Assembly: GCA_013360405.1 (NCBI GenBank)
Contig: JABWBR010000005.1
Location: 32,569-96,568, forward strand
Reading direction: 5' to 3'
DNA length: 64,000 nucleotides
From: Saprospiraceae bacterium
Lineage (GTDB): Bacteria; Bacteroidota; Bacteroidia; Chitinophagales; Saprospiraceae
This document shows positions 25,448 to 34,827 of the stretch, piece after piece. The notes beneath the pieces are model-generated. The model did not search any database. It was not told where the DNA came from and saw only the letters and a list, made by a program, of their open reading frames with translations. Made by a program: the position numbers and the translations under genes. How positions within the stretch are numbered: position 1 is the stretch's first letter; every line of letters begins with the position of its first letter.

Positions 25448-27682
25448 TTAATGACTCATCATACTGCCCAGAAAGTTATGGTAATGCTCCTGCCAGGAAG
25501 TAAGCGTTCCAAAATTTTCTTCGTCGATAATGATCTGATGGGCAATCACTTCACCCAATCTGGTAAAGGAAACATTATTAGCGTTCAGATGGTTGACCAG
25601 TTCGTCTTCGTTTTCGGGTTTGACGCTCACTACTATGCGGCTTTGGCTTTCGCCAAACAGGTAGGCGTCTTTGCGGAAATTGGCGTCGGTTTCAATGTCA
25701 AAACCCAATCCTCCCGCCATTGCACTCTCTAATAGTGCGAGAAACAGGCCTCCCTCCGATACGTCGTGTGCCGAGTCTATGTATTGTTTGCTGATTAATG
25801 CGGCGATGACTTGCTGTACCTGGTATTCTTCGTTGAGGTCGAAATGCGGCGCCGGCGAATAGACGATTCCATGTACATGGCGGAAATATTCGGAACTCCC
25901 CAGATCATTGGAAGGAGTACCTATCATGTAAATTTGAGCTCCTGCAGATTTAAAGGACAGGGTCATTACCAGCGAGGCATCATCAAGCACGCCCAGCATG
26001 CCGATGGTGGGCGTGGGATATACCGGTTCTGTTTTGTCTTTAAGTACGGTTTGGTTGTAAAAACTTACGTTGCCACCTGTCACCGGGGTATCAAATCTGC
26101 GGCATGCCTCGCCCATGCCTTTGATGGCATGCACAAATTGCCAGTATACTTCGGGATTGTACGGATTGCCAAAATTCAGACAGTTGGTGATGGCCACCGG
26201 TTGCCCTCCCGAACAAACGATATTGCGGGCAGCTTCAGCTACCGCAATCATGGCGCCTATGTAAGGATCGGCGTAGACATAAGCCGAATTGCAGTCGGTG
26301 GTGAGCGCCAGTGCGGTATTCGTGTTTTTTACTCTTACGATAGCCGCGTCAGAGGGCGCATTGGTGCTCATGCTGTTGGTTCGCACCATCGAGTCGTATT
26401 GTTCGTATACCCAGCGTTTTGACACAAGATTGGGGGAAGTGAGCAACTGCCGGGCTGTGGCTTCGTAGTTGAGGGGCACGGGAATCTTCGACAAAGAAAA
26501 TTTTTCAATCTCGTCCAGGTAAGCAGGTTTGGTATAGTCGCGCTTGTAAACCGGCGCTCCGCCACCCAGCACCAGTGATTCGGCTGGCACGTCGGCTACT
26601 TTTTCGCCTTCGTAATAAAACTCGAGCCGGCCGCCGTCGATGACTTCCCCGATTTGGGCGCACTGCAGGTCCCATTTTTCAAAAACATCCAACAGTAATT
26701 GCTCTTGTCCTTTTTTGCCTACGATGAGCATGCGTTCCTGGCTTTCCGATAGCAATATTTCGAAGGGACGCATATTGGATTGCCGGGTAGGCACCAGGCT
26801 GAGGTCGATTCGCATGCCTACGCCGCCTTTGGCGCTCATTTCGGAGGTAGAACAGGTGATACCGGCTGCGCCCATGTCCTGCATGCCCACTACCGCTCCT
26901 GTTTGAATGGCTTCGAGGGAAGCTTCCAGCAACAACTTTTCCTGGAAAGGGTCGCCTACCTGCACTGATGGCAAGTCCTCAGCAGAATCCTCGGTGAGGT
27001 CGGCAGAGGCGAACGTGGCGCCGTGGATGCCGTCTTTACCCGTAGCTGAACCTACGATAAATACCGGGTTGCCTTTTCCTTCTGCGATAGCAGATACGGT
27101 TTTACCCACCTCGACAATGCCCGCCGACATGGCGTTGACTAATATGTTCTGGTTGTAACAATCGTAAAAATATACTTCTCCCCCCACCGTAGGCACGCCA
27201 AAGCAGTTGCCGTAATCGCCGATGCCGTGCACTACGCCTTTTACCAATTGCCGGGTGTGGTTGAGCTCGGGATTGCCGAAACGCAGGGAGTTCAGCGCCG
27301 CAATAGGCCTGGCGCCCATCGTAAAAATATCGCGGTGGATACCGCCTACACCAGTAGCTGCACCCTGGTAGGGTTCAATGGCGGAGGGGTGGTTGTGCGA
27401 TTCAATTTTGAAAGCACAGGCCAGTCCGTTGCCGATATCTACCAATCCGGCGTTTTCTTCTCCTGCGCCCACCAGCAGGCGTTCGCCTTCGCGGGGCAGG
27501 GTTTTGAGCCAGAGGATGGAATTTTTATACGAACAGTGTTCCGACCACATCACGGAGAAAATACTCAGCTCCGTAAAATTGGGAATCCTGCCCATAATTT
27601 GTTGTATGCGTTGGAACTCATCGGGCGTAAGGCCCAGCTGCTGCGCAATTTCAACAGTCACTTGCGGTTCTACGGCGTGCAT
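25448..27682 (-). CDS. purL: Phosphoribosylformylglycinamidine synthase subunit PurL
   Basis: 744 residues from ATG 27682. The open frame extends another 35 codons upstream, but a promoter box at 27702-27709 lies there and [23 protein letters not shown] matches the usual PurL beginning. This is the small two-domain PurL that needs PurS and PurQ. It shows SEHCSYKNS, the active-site [10 protein letters not shown] (family GVGGI.RDI), [29 protein letters not shown] and [14 protein letters not shown]. It uses glutamine-derived ammonia and ATP to make FGAM, the substrate of PurM encoded 5 kb away. It is convergent with no gene; tlpA follows in the same direction after 37 nt. Confidence 0.95.
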   Translation of the reverse strand: MHAVEPQVTVEIAQQLGLTPDEFQRIQQIMGRIPNFTELSIFSVMWSEHCSYKNSILWLKTLPREGERLLVGAGEENAGLVDIGNGLACAFKIESHNHPSAIEPYQGAATGVGGIHRDIFTMGARPIAALNSLRFGNPELNHTRQLVKGVVHGIGDYGNCFGVPTVGGEVYFYDCYNQNILVNAMSAGIVEVGKTVSAIAEGKGNPVFIVGSATGKDGIHGATFASADLTEDSAEDLPSVQVGDPFQEKLLLEASLEAIQTGAVVGMQDMGAAGITCSTSEMSAKGGVGMRIDLSLVPTRQSNMRPFEILLSESQERMLIVGKKGQEQLLLDVFEKWDLQCAQIGEVIDGGRLEFYYEGEKVADVPAESLVLGGGAPVYKRDYTKPAYLDEIEKFSLSKIPVPLNYEATARQLLTSPNLVSKRWVYEQYDSMVRTNSMSTNAPSDAAIVRVKNTNTALALTTDCNSAYVYADPYIGAMIAVAEAARNIVCSGGQPVAITNCLNFGNPYNPEVYWQFVHAIKGMGEACRRFDTPVTGGNVSFYNQTVLKDKTEPVYPTPTIGMLGVLDDASLVMTLSFKSAGAQIYMIGTPSNDLGSSEYFRHVHGIVYSPAPHFDLNEEYQVQQVIAALISKQYIDSAHDVSEGGLFLALLESAMAGGLGFDIETDANFRKDAYLFGESQSRIVVSVKPENEDELVNHLNANNVSFTRLGEVIAHQIIIDEENFGTLTSWQEHYHNFLGSMMSH

Positions 27683-27701
27683 GCGCTTTTTTTTTGCGCC
27701 A

Positions 27702-27709
27702 CAAAGATA
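27702..27709 (-). promoter_or_regulatory. -7 promoter box (TATCTTTG) of purL
   Basis: TATCTTTG on the minus strand matches TAnnTTTG exactly and lies 19 nt upstream of the PurL ATG at 27682, with an A9 tract in the short leader. It supports the shorter PurL start. No -33 TTG at the right spacing was seen. Confidence 0.6.
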
Positions 27710-27717
27710 ATGACAAT

Positions 27718-28353
27718 CTACCTGATCAGGTAATTGATAAAGAAGAATAATACCAGGTAAACCCACAGCAGATCGAGAAAATGCCAATATAGGGTAAGCA
27801 GACGCAATTGCAACCGCTTTTCGGGATCGGAAAAATATACCAACACGCTCACCGGCTCTTTCATGAAGCGGTAGGAGTTGTATAAAAAAATGATCAGAAA
27901 GGGTAACCCGCCAATGACGTGCAGAAAATGCAATATGGAGATGATATACAGATAAGACGCTGAATTATCGGAGTTTATGGTGATTTGCTGTGCTAATAAA
28001 GTGCGCCATCCAACCCATTGCAGGCAGAGGAAAATAAGCGATAGCACTATGGTATACAACAGGGCGCGTTGGTAATGTTGAGTATTGTCGGCCAGATAGG
28101 CTTTTTTAGCCCGCATCATCATAGCGCTGCCGGCCAGCAGTATCAATGTGTTGAACATGAATATGTTGGGCAGCTTTATCGGAGGTAGATTGCTCTGCAC
28201 CCGGGTGTACACAAAAGCCGCGCTCAGACTGGCAAATATTGCCGACAAGCCTACTATGACCAGCACCATCAGGATGTTGTGGGGATGGAAGGCAAATTGC
28301 TGGTATTCGCTTTGACTGATTTCCTGGTTGCTATGTGCGTGGTTGTCTTCCAT
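27718..28353 (-). CDS. Heme-copper (cytochrome c) oxidase subunit III family protein
   Basis: 211 residues from ATG 28353; a GTG at 28380 would add nine residues. Five membrane segments are visible: [25 protein letters not shown] near 30, [54 protein letters not shown] and [20 protein letters not shown]. The conserved WHFLDLLW and the [10 protein letters not shown] helix are subunit III hallmarks. This is the short five-helix form lacking the first two helices. It would be an accessory subunit next to the catalytic subunit I, stabilising proton uptake. No other oxidase genes are in the window, so it is an isolated paralogue. Confidence 0.85.
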   Translation of the reverse strand: MEDNHAHSNQEISQSEYQQFAFHPHNILMVLVIVGLSAIFASLSAAFVYTRVQSNLPPIKLPNIFMFNTLILLAGSAMMMRAKKAYLADNTQHYQRALLYTIVLSLIFLCLQWVGWRTLLAQQITINSDNSASYLYIISILHFLHVIGGLPFLIIFLYNSYRFMKEPVSVLVYFSDPEKRLQLRLLTLYWHFLDLLWVYLVLFFFINYLIR

Positions 28354-28577
28354 TTGTACGAAACTTTCGGCACTTATCACTGCAATATCTCACTTCTTCC
28401 CAATTTCTTTCCCACTTTTTGCGCCACCGGAAGGGCCTGCCGCAAGTCATGCAGTTTTTTTCAGGCAAATCGCTCTTTTTTTTCGTGGCCGGCATATACT
28501 GGGTACTTCATTATCGGAGGCTATAACAAGGTTGATGCCGGAATGTTTTATCTTGTGCGCTGTTTAATCCGGCGTCT

Positions 28578-29411
28578 ATGCCTATATGCCATCAATGCCG
28601 GTCGGTTGTACCCGACCAAGCCCGCTTTTGTCCTTTCTGTGGTGTGCCCCAACACCGGTCGGAAGAGGAACCTCCTTTTGTAGACGACAAAGGCGACGTG
28701 GAGGCCCGCCTAGTGACTTTGTTTTTTGATTCTCTACGCCGGGAGGTAACCGCTTCATTCCCTGCTTTAGACATGCAGGCGCTTACCGAAAGGCTCTATG
28801 CCTCAGGCTTCCGCGATATGCTGCACCGGCGCATGAGCCAATTGGCCGAGCAAATCAAAGCCAAAAACGAAGCCTGGACGCGCAGCCCCGCTACCCAAAA
28901 AAAATACCTGCTGTGTCTGTTTGACGAATTGATCGATTATTTCCTGATCAGGCATGCAGCCGATATGATCCCCCTTGTGTTACCCGAATCTATTCTGAAA
29001 TACCAACAGCACGCACTAACCTCTATCGACCGCTATGCGATGGTGATGGATTATATGGACTGGTCGCAGGAAAAAGAAACCGTTTACACCGATTTCCTTG
29101 CAATGCCCGTAGACCACTTGCGCAATGCGAGCAAGTATTTTCTCTTTCCTGAAAAAAGTGAACACATATTTTTTATTTGCGACCAAAGTATATTTGGCGG
29201 CTGCACCGAGGGTTTTGCCATTACTGAGCGCGGCTTATATTGGAAGGCGCCTTTGGCGAAAGCCAAAAGATACTTGTTCCTCGACGAAGCTAACCTGGAA
29301 CTCTCCAAAGAATGGCTTACCATTAATGAGTCTTTTTTTAATGCTGGAACTACGCTGAATTATAAGATATTCAAGCTGCTTAGAAAAATGCACCAACTGC
29401 TGCATCTCTGA
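28578..29411 (+). CDS. Zinc-ribbon protein of unknown function
   Basis: 277 residues. The N-terminus has a four-Cys zinc ribbon (Cys4, Cys7, Cys19, Cys22: ICHQC ... FCPFCG), then an acidic linker and a helical middle region (~60-170). The last ~90 residues are of alternating strand character with ICDQSIFGGCTEGFAITERGLYWKA, which recalls the PH-like domains often found after zinc ribbons (inference from pattern only). No membrane helix or signal peptide, so it is probably cytoplasmic. It stands alone, divergent from the oxidase subunit III gene; the ~220 nt between contain no supported gene. Confidence 0.65.
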   Translation: MPICHQCRSVVPDQARFCPFCGVPQHRSEEEPPFVDDKGDVEARLVTLFFDSLRREVTASFPALDMQALTERLYASGFRDMLHRRMSQLAEQIKAKNEAWTRSPATQKKYLLCLFDELIDYFLIRHAADMIPLVLPESILKYQQHALTSIDRYAMVMDYMDWSQEKETVYTDFLAMPVDHLRNASKYFLFPEKSEHIFFICDQSIFGGCTEGFAITERGLYWKAPLAKAKRYLFLDEANLELSKEWLTINESFFNAGTTLNYKIFKLLRKMHQLLHL

Positions 29412-29428
29412 TAGTCTTCACATTTCCT

Positions 29429-29436
29429 TACCTTTG
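29429..29436 (+). promoter_or_regulatory. -7 promoter box (TACCTTTG) of the FG-GAP protein gene
   Basis: Exact TAnnTTTG match 18 nt after the zinc-ribbon gene stop and 16 nt before the ATG at 29453. It is followed by CA, like most boxes in this window. No clear -33 TTG at normal spacing. Confidence 0.55.
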
Positions 29437-29452
29437 CAGTAAAGCGGTTTTT

Positions 29453-31705
29453 ATGAAAAATGTTGTTTTGATAGCCGGTATTTGCCTGATGTATATAACC
29501 CTCGGCATTGCCCAGGATTTCCAATTGATCAATGCGCCGGTGGAAGTGAACGGCGTTGAACTGGCCAACGCCTGGGCAGGCGGCTTGAACTGCCCCCAGC
29601 CCTCGGAAATCGACTTGAACAACGACGGCGCTCCAGATCTCTACCTTTTCGACAGGGTAGGGGATATACATCTCACCTTTATCAAACAAGCAGCCGGCTA
29701 TGTATTTGCCCCCGAATACGCCGTCAATTTCCCAAAAGCAGAAAACTGGGTTTTATTCCGCGATTACGACGGCGATGGTATCGGCGACCTGTTTGCTTAC
29801 CCTACGGAGCAATTACCCGGCATTATGGTGTATAAGGGCTATTATGATGCCAATAACCGCCTGGCTTTTCAACGTGTGCATTTTGACAATTTTCTGGGGG
29901 TAGATGTGCTCACTTTTCCCCTGCAAGGCGGCGGCGAAGCTCAGATTTATGTAAGTAATGTAGATTACCCCGCTGTAGACGATATGGACTGCGACGGCGA
30001 TCTCGATATTCTCACTTTTAACTCCGCCGGCGGATATGTGGAGTTGTACGATAACCGGTCGATAGAACTGGGGTTTGGCCGCGACAGCCTTATTTTTCAA
30101 CTGGTGGAGAATTGCTGGGGCGGTATATACGAAAGCGGACTTGCCGCCAATAACCTGGTAGATCTTTCATCTACGCTCGGCGCCTGCTATTCGCCCTTTG
30201 GCGAAGACGACGGGGTGGAAGTCCGCCACGCCGGCTCTACACTACTCACTTTTGATGCCAATGCAGATGGCGACAAAGAGTTGATCCTCGGTGATTTATC
30301 CTTCGATCATATCAATTTCCTTACCAACGGAGGCACATGCCAGGAGGCCTGGATTACCCAACAGGATCCACTGTTTCCTTCCTATGATGTGAGCGCCGAC
30401 GTGGCTACGTTTCCAGCCGCTTTTTACCTCGACGTTACGGACGACGGTAAACCCGATTTACTGGTAGCGCCTAATTCAGAAACCGCCTCTGAAGATGTGA
30501 ATGCCTTTTGGCTATACGAAAATACGGGAACTACGGCTCAACCGGTGTTTCAATACCAACAATCCGATTTTCTGATCGAGGGCATGATCGACGTAGGCTC
30601 CGGCGCCCGCCCCGTGCTTGTTGATTATAACGCCGACGGCCTGCTGGATATCGTGGTAGGTAACGGTAGCCGTTATAAGGAATTCGGCGCTAAAGACCCT
30701 CGCTTGTTTTTGTTTGAAAACCAGGGCACGCCCACCGAGCCTCATTGGGTATTGGTAAACGACGATTACCTGGGCATGAACCAATATAGCCAGGCCAGCT
30801 TCAACTTTGCCCCCGTTTTTGGCGACCTGGACGACGATGGCGACCTGGATCTATTGGTGGGCGAACAAAACGGCAAACTATTTTATGCCCAAAACACCGC
30901 CGGCCCCGGCCAGCCATTTCAGTTTGCTAATTTCACTTACGCCTGGTCGGGCATAGCAGTGGGGCAATCCAGCGTTCCCTTCATCGTCGATCTCAACCGC
31001 GATGGCCTGCCTGATCTGCTCATCGGCGAATACAACGGCAATATCAATTTCTTCCCCAATACGGGTACCCCCACACAACCCGCGTTTAACGGCGACCCGT
31101 CACAGTCGCCCAACAACTTTTTTATAGGCCAGGTTGATACCCGCATACAAGGTTTCTCATACGGCCACAGTTCGCCCGCCGTACTCGACATCAATGGCCA
31201 GTACAAACTCTTTGCCGGCACCACCGACGGCCGAATAGAAGTCTATAGCAATATCGATGGCAACCTAGGCGGCGCTTTCGCGCTCGATACCGAGCATTTT
31301 GGCGACCTCAAGCTGGGAAACCGTACCCACATCGCCTTCGGCGACGTAAATAACGACGGCTGGCTCGACGCGCTGGTAGGCAACTACCGGGGCGGGCTCA
31401 CGTTGGTGTCTACGGATATTCCCACCGGCAGCGTGGTTAAAACCAATGAAACCCCTTATCCCAATGCCGATTGGGCCAACCTATGGCCTAATCCTGCGTA
31501 CCAAAGTATGACCATTCAACTCAACCGGGCTTGGAAACCCGACTTTATAGAAATCCGCGATGTAACCGGACGGGTGCGCAAACGTGAACCCTGGATTGGC
31601 CCGGTTTCTCAAAGTATTGACCTGCAGCAATTCGGCGCCGGCATTTATTTTGTGAGATTGCTCGACGGCGGGCAGGCATTGACGCTGAAGTTGGTGAAGC
31701 ACTGA
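29453..31705 (+). CDS. Secreted FG-GAP/VCBS-repeat protein with T9SS sorting domain
   Basis: 750 residues. The signal peptide ends near TLGIAQ. Then come repeated FG-GAP/VCBS units with calcium-binding-like DxDxDG cores (DLNNDGAPDLYLFD, RDYDGDGIGDLF, DDMDCDGDLDIL, DANADGDKELIL, DLDDDGDLDLLVG, DLNRDGLPDLLIG, DVNNDGWLDALVG), forming a probable seven-bladed propeller. The C-terminal ~75 residues are a T9SS type A domain (ANLWPNPAYQS ... GAGIYFVRLLDGG). It is expected on the cell surface or outside, perhaps in adhesion; no enzymatic motif is seen. It has its own promoter box and is followed by a GAG-rich repeat. Confidence 0.88.
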   Translation: MKNVVLIAGICLMYITLGIAQDFQLINAPVEVNGVELANAWAGGLNCPQPSEIDLNNDGAPDLYLFDRVGDIHLTFIKQAAGYVFAPEYAVNFPKAENWVLFRDYDGDGIGDLFAYPTEQLPGIMVYKGYYDANNRLAFQRVHFDNFLGVDVLTFPLQGGGEAQIYVSNVDYPAVDDMDCDGDLDILTFNSAGGYVELYDNRSIELGFGRDSLIFQLVENCWGGIYESGLAANNLVDLSSTLGACYSPFGEDDGVEVRHAGSTLLTFDANADGDKELILGDLSFDHINFLTNGGTCQEAWITQQDPLFPSYDVSADVATFPAAFYLDVTDDGKPDLLVAPNSETASEDVNAFWLYENTGTTAQPVFQYQQSDFLIEGMIDVGSGARPVLVDYNADGLLDIVVGNGSRYKEFGAKDPRLFLFENQGTPTEPHWVLVNDDYLGMNQYSQASFNFAPVFGDLDDDGDLDLLVGEQNGKLFYAQNTAGPGQPFQFANFTYAWSGIAVGQSSVPFIVDLNRDGLPDLLIGEYNGNINFFPNTGTPTQPAFNGDPSQSPNNFFIGQVDTRIQGFSYGHSSPAVLDINGQYKLFAGTTDGRIEVYSNIDGNLGGAFALDTEHFGDLKLGNRTHIAFGDVNNDGWLDALVGNYRGGLTLVSTDIPTGSVVKTNETPYPNADWANLWPNPAYQSMTIQLNRAWKPDFIEIRDVTGRVRKREPWIGPVSQSIDLQQFGAGIYFVRLLDGGQALTLKLVKH

Positions 31706-31709
31706 TTGG

Positions 31710-31745
31710 GGAGGGAGAGAGGGTGAGAGAGAGTGAGGGAGAGAC
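31710..31745. repeat. GAG-rich short-repeat tract (family copy 3) before an AT-rich orphan gene
   Basis: It starts 4 nt after the FG-GAP gene stop and contains GGAGGGAGAGAG followed by GTGAGAGAGAGTGAGGGAG, matching the tracts after 17522 and before 21026. It is followed by a T6 run and the ATG of the AT-rich gene. It is the only copy in the window at a co-directional junction. Confidence 0.75.
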
Positions 31746-31755
31746 TTTTTTGTTG

Positions 31756-32187
31756 ATGAAAGCATTCTTTTTAATATTATTCCTAACTTCTTCAACTCTA
31801 TTGACAGGTCAAACTGTTGATAGTGTTTTAATATACTTTCTTCCGTGGAAATTTAATATTGAAGGAGAGATAACAGATGAATTAGTGAGAAATTATCCTG
31901 GCTATTCTAAAAAATTAAGGATAGTTGAGCAAGACAAAATAAATGGCTTACTTATTTCCTTATCCATTTTGAATTTGAGATCACAAGAAAGCTCAAAACA
32001 TACTTTTACCGCTAGGATGATTATCGATTTTTATTCTCATGATAAGCGAAAAAGTACTGATTATCAGGTGCTTGTTCGCACGGTTAGGCTGGATTCTAGG
32101 CAGAACCTTTCTTTTAATGGTATGTATTATTATAAAAACTTTGCCCTGGATGAATGGCTACAGACTCATGTATTTAATAGGAATTAA
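31756..32187 (+). CDS. AT-rich orphan: small secreted hypothetical protein
   Basis: 143 residues from ATG 31756 (the frame is open a little further upstream inside the repeat). It has a signal-peptide-like start (MKAFFLILFLTSSTLLTG) and then a soluble domain with mixed strand character, ending YKNFALDEWLQTHVF. I recognise no family. GC is roughly one third (28-32% in the lines counted), far below its ~50% neighbours, with many ATT, TTA and AAA codons, which suggests foreign origin. It is flanked by a GAG-rich repeat on the left and an 8-nt tandem array on the right. A real gene is likely because the frame has a good signal peptide and spans most of the gap. Confidence 0.6.
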   Translation: MKAFFLILFLTSSTLLTGQTVDSVLIYFLPWKFNIEGEITDELVRNYPGYSKKLRIVEQDKINGLLISLSILNLRSQESSKHTFTARMIIDFYSHDKRKSTDYQVLVRTVRLDSRQNLSFNGMYYYKNFALDEWLQTHVFNRN

Positions 32188-32210
32188 GGTGCAACATGTC
32201 TAATAGAAAC

Positions 32211-32250
32211 AGTCCAATAGTCCAATAGTCCCAACATCCAATAATCCACC
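32211..32250. repeat. 8-nt tandem repeat (AGTCCAAT x5, degenerate) at a convergent junction
   Basis: Units: AGTCCAAT, AGTCCAAT, AGTCCCAA, CATCCAAT, AATCCACC. The array ends exactly at the stop codon of the convergent YggS gene (TTA at 32251). No hairpin is apparent. Confidence 0.8.
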
Positions 32251-32916
32251 TTACTCCCTTGGCCCAAATAACAAACTCCCAATCCTGACAAGGGTAGTGC
32301 CCACTTCCAGTGCGATGCGATAATCGCCCGACATACCCATTGAAATTTCGCAGAAGCGGTCATCCTGGGCGAAAAAAGATTGTTTGAGAGTGTCGAACAT
32401 GGCTTTTAGCTGTTCGAATTCTTTTTTAACCTGAGCGGTATCTTCCGTAAATGAGGCCATGCCCATCACGCCGGCTATCTGTACATGCTTGAGTTGTGCC
32501 AGAGCGGGGTCGGATAAAATGGCGCCGGCGTCAGCTAATGTGAGTCCGAATTTGGTTTCCTCCTGCGCAATCCGGCATTCCAGCAGGCAGGGGATCACCC
32601 GGTTGTGCTTGGCTGCCTGCTTGTCGATCTCCTGTAGAAGCTTCAGACTGTCCACAGAGTGAATCATGTGCACAAACGAAGCGATGTATTTGACTTTGTT
32701 GGTCTGCAAATGCCCAATAAAATGCCATTCAATATCTGCGGGAAGTTTGGGTTGTTTTTCTACAAGTTCCTGCACCCAGTTTTCGCCAAAAGCGCGTTGC
32801 CCCTGGCGGTAGAGTCCCATAATGGCTTCTTCGCCATGCGTTTTTGATACGGCTACCAGTTTAGCGCCATGAGCATGGAGTTCTTCTAGCAGTTGGGAGA
32901 GGGATGTTGTTGCCAT
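32251..32916 (-). CDS. YggS/PROSC-family pyridoxal-phosphate homeostasis protein
   Basis: 221 residues, an alanine-racemase-like TIM barrel without the second domain. The PLP lysine lies in LVAVSKTHG near residue 22. Further family blocks are FGENWVQELVEKQ, EWHFIGHLQTNKVKYI, HMIHSVDSLKLL and the C-terminal SMGMSGDYRIALEVGTTLVRIGSLLFG (landmarks SMGMSGDY and RIGSLLFG). It binds PLP and buffers free PLP; no catalytic reaction is established for the family. It is transcribed after the deoxynucleoside kinase gene (33-nt gap). Length is normal. Confidence 0.93.
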   Translation of the reverse strand: MATTSLSQLLEELHAHGAKLVAVSKTHGEEAIMGLYRQGQRAFGENWVQELVEKQPKLPADIEWHFIGHLQTNKVKYIASFVHMIHSVDSLKLLQEIDKQAAKHNRVIPCLLECRIAQEETKFGLTLADAGAILSDPALAQLKHVQIAGVMGMASFTEDTAQVKKEFEQLKAMFDTLKQSFFAQDDRFCEISMGMSGDYRIALEVGTTLVRIGSLLFGPRE

Positions 32917-32949
32917 GTTAGTAGGAGGTTCGAGTGTAACACTGTTCCG

Positions 32950-33591
32950 CTAAAACAGCCCATGCAGCTCCGCGCCGACCATATTGATCACATTGCCCAG
33001 GTCTTCGGGTTTTTGTATAAAATCAATATCATCCGCATTGATAATTAGCAGCCTGCCTTCGTTGTAGGTCTCAATCCAGGCCTCGTAGCGCTCGTTGAGG
33101 CGCTTGAGATAGTCGAGGCTCATATTGCCTTCGTATTCCCGTCCCCGGGACTGAATATGGGCTACCAGCGTCGGAATATTGGCACGCAGGTAGATGAGCA
33201 GGTCGGGGGGCTGTATCTGCGACGACATCGTTTTGAACAAATCGAAGTAGTTCTGGAAATCCCGGGTCGACATCAGGCCCATATCGTGCAGGTTGGGCGC
33301 AAAAATGTAGGCATCCTCATAAATGGTGCGATCCTGTACCACCGTTGTATCGCCCTGGAGAATCTTGAGGATTTGCTGGTAGCGGTTGTTGAGAAAGTAA
33401 ATCTGGAGATTAAACGACCAGCGCCGCATATCCAGGTAGAAATCGCTCAGATAGGGGTTGTTTTCCGTCGATTCATAGTGCACGTCCCAGTTGAAATGCT
33501 TGCCGAGTTGGGTGCATAGCGTGGTTTTGCCGGCGCCTATATTGCCGGCAATGGCTACGTGCTTGATTTGTGGTGGCTGCGTTTGCTCCAT
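32950..33591 (-). CDS. Deoxynucleoside kinase
   Basis: 213 residues from ATG 33591 (MEQTQPPQIKHVAIAG); the longer frame to 33687 has no family-like sequence. The P-loop AGNIGAGKTTL sits near residue 17, with the substrate-binding ESTENNPYL, the DRTIYEDAYIFA motif (family DRS) and the lid region QSRGREYEGNMSLDYL. It should phosphorylate deoxyadenosine or deoxyguanosine in the salvage pathway (dAK/dGK-like), cytoplasmic; exact specificity cannot be told. It is probably co-transcribed with the downstream YggS gene and divergent from gatC. Confidence 0.9.
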   Translation of the reverse strand: MEQTQPPQIKHVAIAGNIGAGKTTLCTQLGKHFNWDVHYESTENNPYLSDFYLDMRRWSFNLQIYFLNNRYQQILKILQGDTTVVQDRTIYEDAYIFAPNLHDMGLMSTRDFQNYFDLFKTMSSQIQPPDLLIYLRANIPTLVAHIQSRGREYEGNMSLDYLKRLNERYEAWIETYNEGRLLIINADDIDFIQKPEDLGNVINMVGAELHGLF

Positions 33592-33693
33592 AGTATTATT
33601 TTTTGCGCTTTTTTCTGCGCAACTTGCATTGGCGAAAATAACACGGTATTGTGCAAACCACAAAACAATCGGCAAAGGTTTACTCACATCTTT

Positions 33694-33724
33694 TTTGAAA
33701 AAGCGGTGGGGAAGCCTACCTTTG
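33694..33724 (+). promoter_or_regulatory. Complete Bacteroidota-type promoter (-33 TTTG, 19 nt, -7 TACCTTTG) of the gatC operon
   Basis: TTTG at 33694-33697 and TACCTTTG at 33717-33724 are separated by 19 nt, the canonical spacing for Bacteroidota housekeeping promoters. Transcription should begin near 33730, giving a leader of about 45 nt to the ATG at 33774. It is the best promoter in the window. Confidence 0.7.
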
Positions 33725-33773
33725 AAGTTGTCATTAGACGATGAAAAACCGCCAAACTTCTATAATTATTGTC

Positions 33774-34067
33774 ATGAAGATAGATCAACAACTAATTTCG
33801 AGGCTTGAACAATTGACGCGCCTGGAACTAACTGAAGCGGAAAAATTCCGCCTGGAAGGCGACCTCAATAATATCCTGGCGATGGTAGAAAGGCTTCAGT
33901 CGCTCGATACTACCGGTGTAGAACCCCTGGCATATATCAACGACGAAGGGGAAAATACCTGGAGAGAAGACGAAGTGCAAAACCAGGCAGACCGGGAGGA
34001 AGCGCTGAAAAATGCACCTGATCGCGACGAACATTACTTTAGGACGCTTAAAGTGATCGACTTATGA
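33774..34067 (+). CDS. gatC: Aspartyl/glutamyl-tRNA amidotransferase subunit C
   Basis: 97 residues from ATG 33774 (MKIDQQLISRLEQLTRLELTE); an in-frame ATG at 33741 would add 11 residues not typical of the family. GatC is the small subunit that wraps around GatA and GatB in the enzyme converting Glu-tRNA(Gln) or Asp-tRNA(Asn) to the amidated form. Landmarks are LEGDLNNILAMVERLQSLDTTGVEPLAY (start ...LNNIL, end GVEPLAY) and the basic/acidic tail REEALKNAPDRDEHYFR. Length is normal. gatA and gatB are not in the window. It leads an operon with the MacB-like ATPase. Confidence 0.93.
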   Translation: MKIDQQLISRLEQLTRLELTEAEKFRLEGDLNNILAMVERLQSLDTTGVEPLAYINDEGENTWREDEVQNQADREEALKNAPDRDEHYFRTLKVIDL

Positions 34068-34104
34068 TACGGCGTAATGTAATCACGTTATACACAAATT
34101 GAAG

Positions 34105-34821
34105 ATGCAACAACCAATTATCTCAACCCGTCAGCTTCGCAAGATCTATATCATGGGCGCCACCCAGGTGAATGCCCTGCAGTCTGTAGATATAGATATT
34201 AATAAAAACGAATACGTAGCGCTGATGGGCCCTTCCGGCTCCGGGAAATCTACCTTGATGAATCTGCTGGGCTGCCTGGACTCACCCTCCAGCGGCGAAT
34301 ATTGGCTCAACGGCACCAATGTGAGCACAATGACCGACGGCGATCTGGCCGAGGTGAGAAATAAGGAAATCGGCTTTGTTTTTCAAACGTTTAACCTGCT
34401 CCCCAGGCTTTCCGCTCTCGAAAATGTGGCGCTGCCACTGGTGTATGCCGGTTTCAGCAAGCACGATCGCCTCGAACGCGCCAGAGAAGTGATGGCCGCG
34501 GTAGGCCTCGGCGACCGGGTAGATCACAAACCCAATGAGCTATCGGGCGGTCAGCGCCAACGGGTAGCTATTGCGCGCGCACTGGTCAACAACCCTTCGA
34601 TTATCCTGGCCGACGAGCCCACGGGTAACCTTGATACCAAGACTTCCCATGAAATTATGGGCATCTTCGAAGAGATTCACCAACAAGGCAATACCATTAT
34701 CCTGGTTACCCACGAAGCCGATATTGCGCTGCACGCACACCGCATTGTGCGCCTGCGTGACGGGCTGGTGGAAACGGACACCCGCAACGAGAATATTGTC
34801 AGCTTGTTAAACCCGGCATAA
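34105..34821 (+). CDS. ABC transporter ATP-binding protein (MacB/LolD type)
   Basis: 238 residues from ATG 34105 (a TTG at 34099 is a weaker start). Complete ATPase motifs: Walker [28 protein letters not shown], signature [15 protein letters not shown], Walker [12 protein letters not shown] and the H-loop [11 protein letters not shown]. It pairs with the FtsX/MacB-type permease encoded at 35399, although a PduO adenosyltransferase gene lies between them. The exporter's cargo is unknown; the class moves lipoproteins, peptides or drugs by a mechanotransmission mechanism. Confidence 0.92.
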   Translation: MQQPIISTRQLRKIYIMGATQVNALQSVDIDINKNEYVALMGPSGSGKSTLMNLLGCLDSPSSGEYWLNGTNVSTMTDGDLAEVRNKEIGFVFQTFNLLPRLSALENVALPLVYAGFSKHDRLERAREVMAAVGLGDRVDHKPNELSGGQRQRVAIARALVNNPSIILADEPTGNLDTKTSHEIMGIFEEIHQQGNTIILVTHEADIALHAHRIVRLRDGLVETDTRNENIVSLLNPA

Positions 34822-34827
34822 CCACAC

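Noticed and set aside
28354..28577. Small frames in the divergent spacer between the oxidase subunit III gene and the zinc-ribbon gene, including a 25-residue possible membrane peptide
   Set aside because: No promoter box or conserved motif; several overlapping frames of equal quality, so no gene can be supported.
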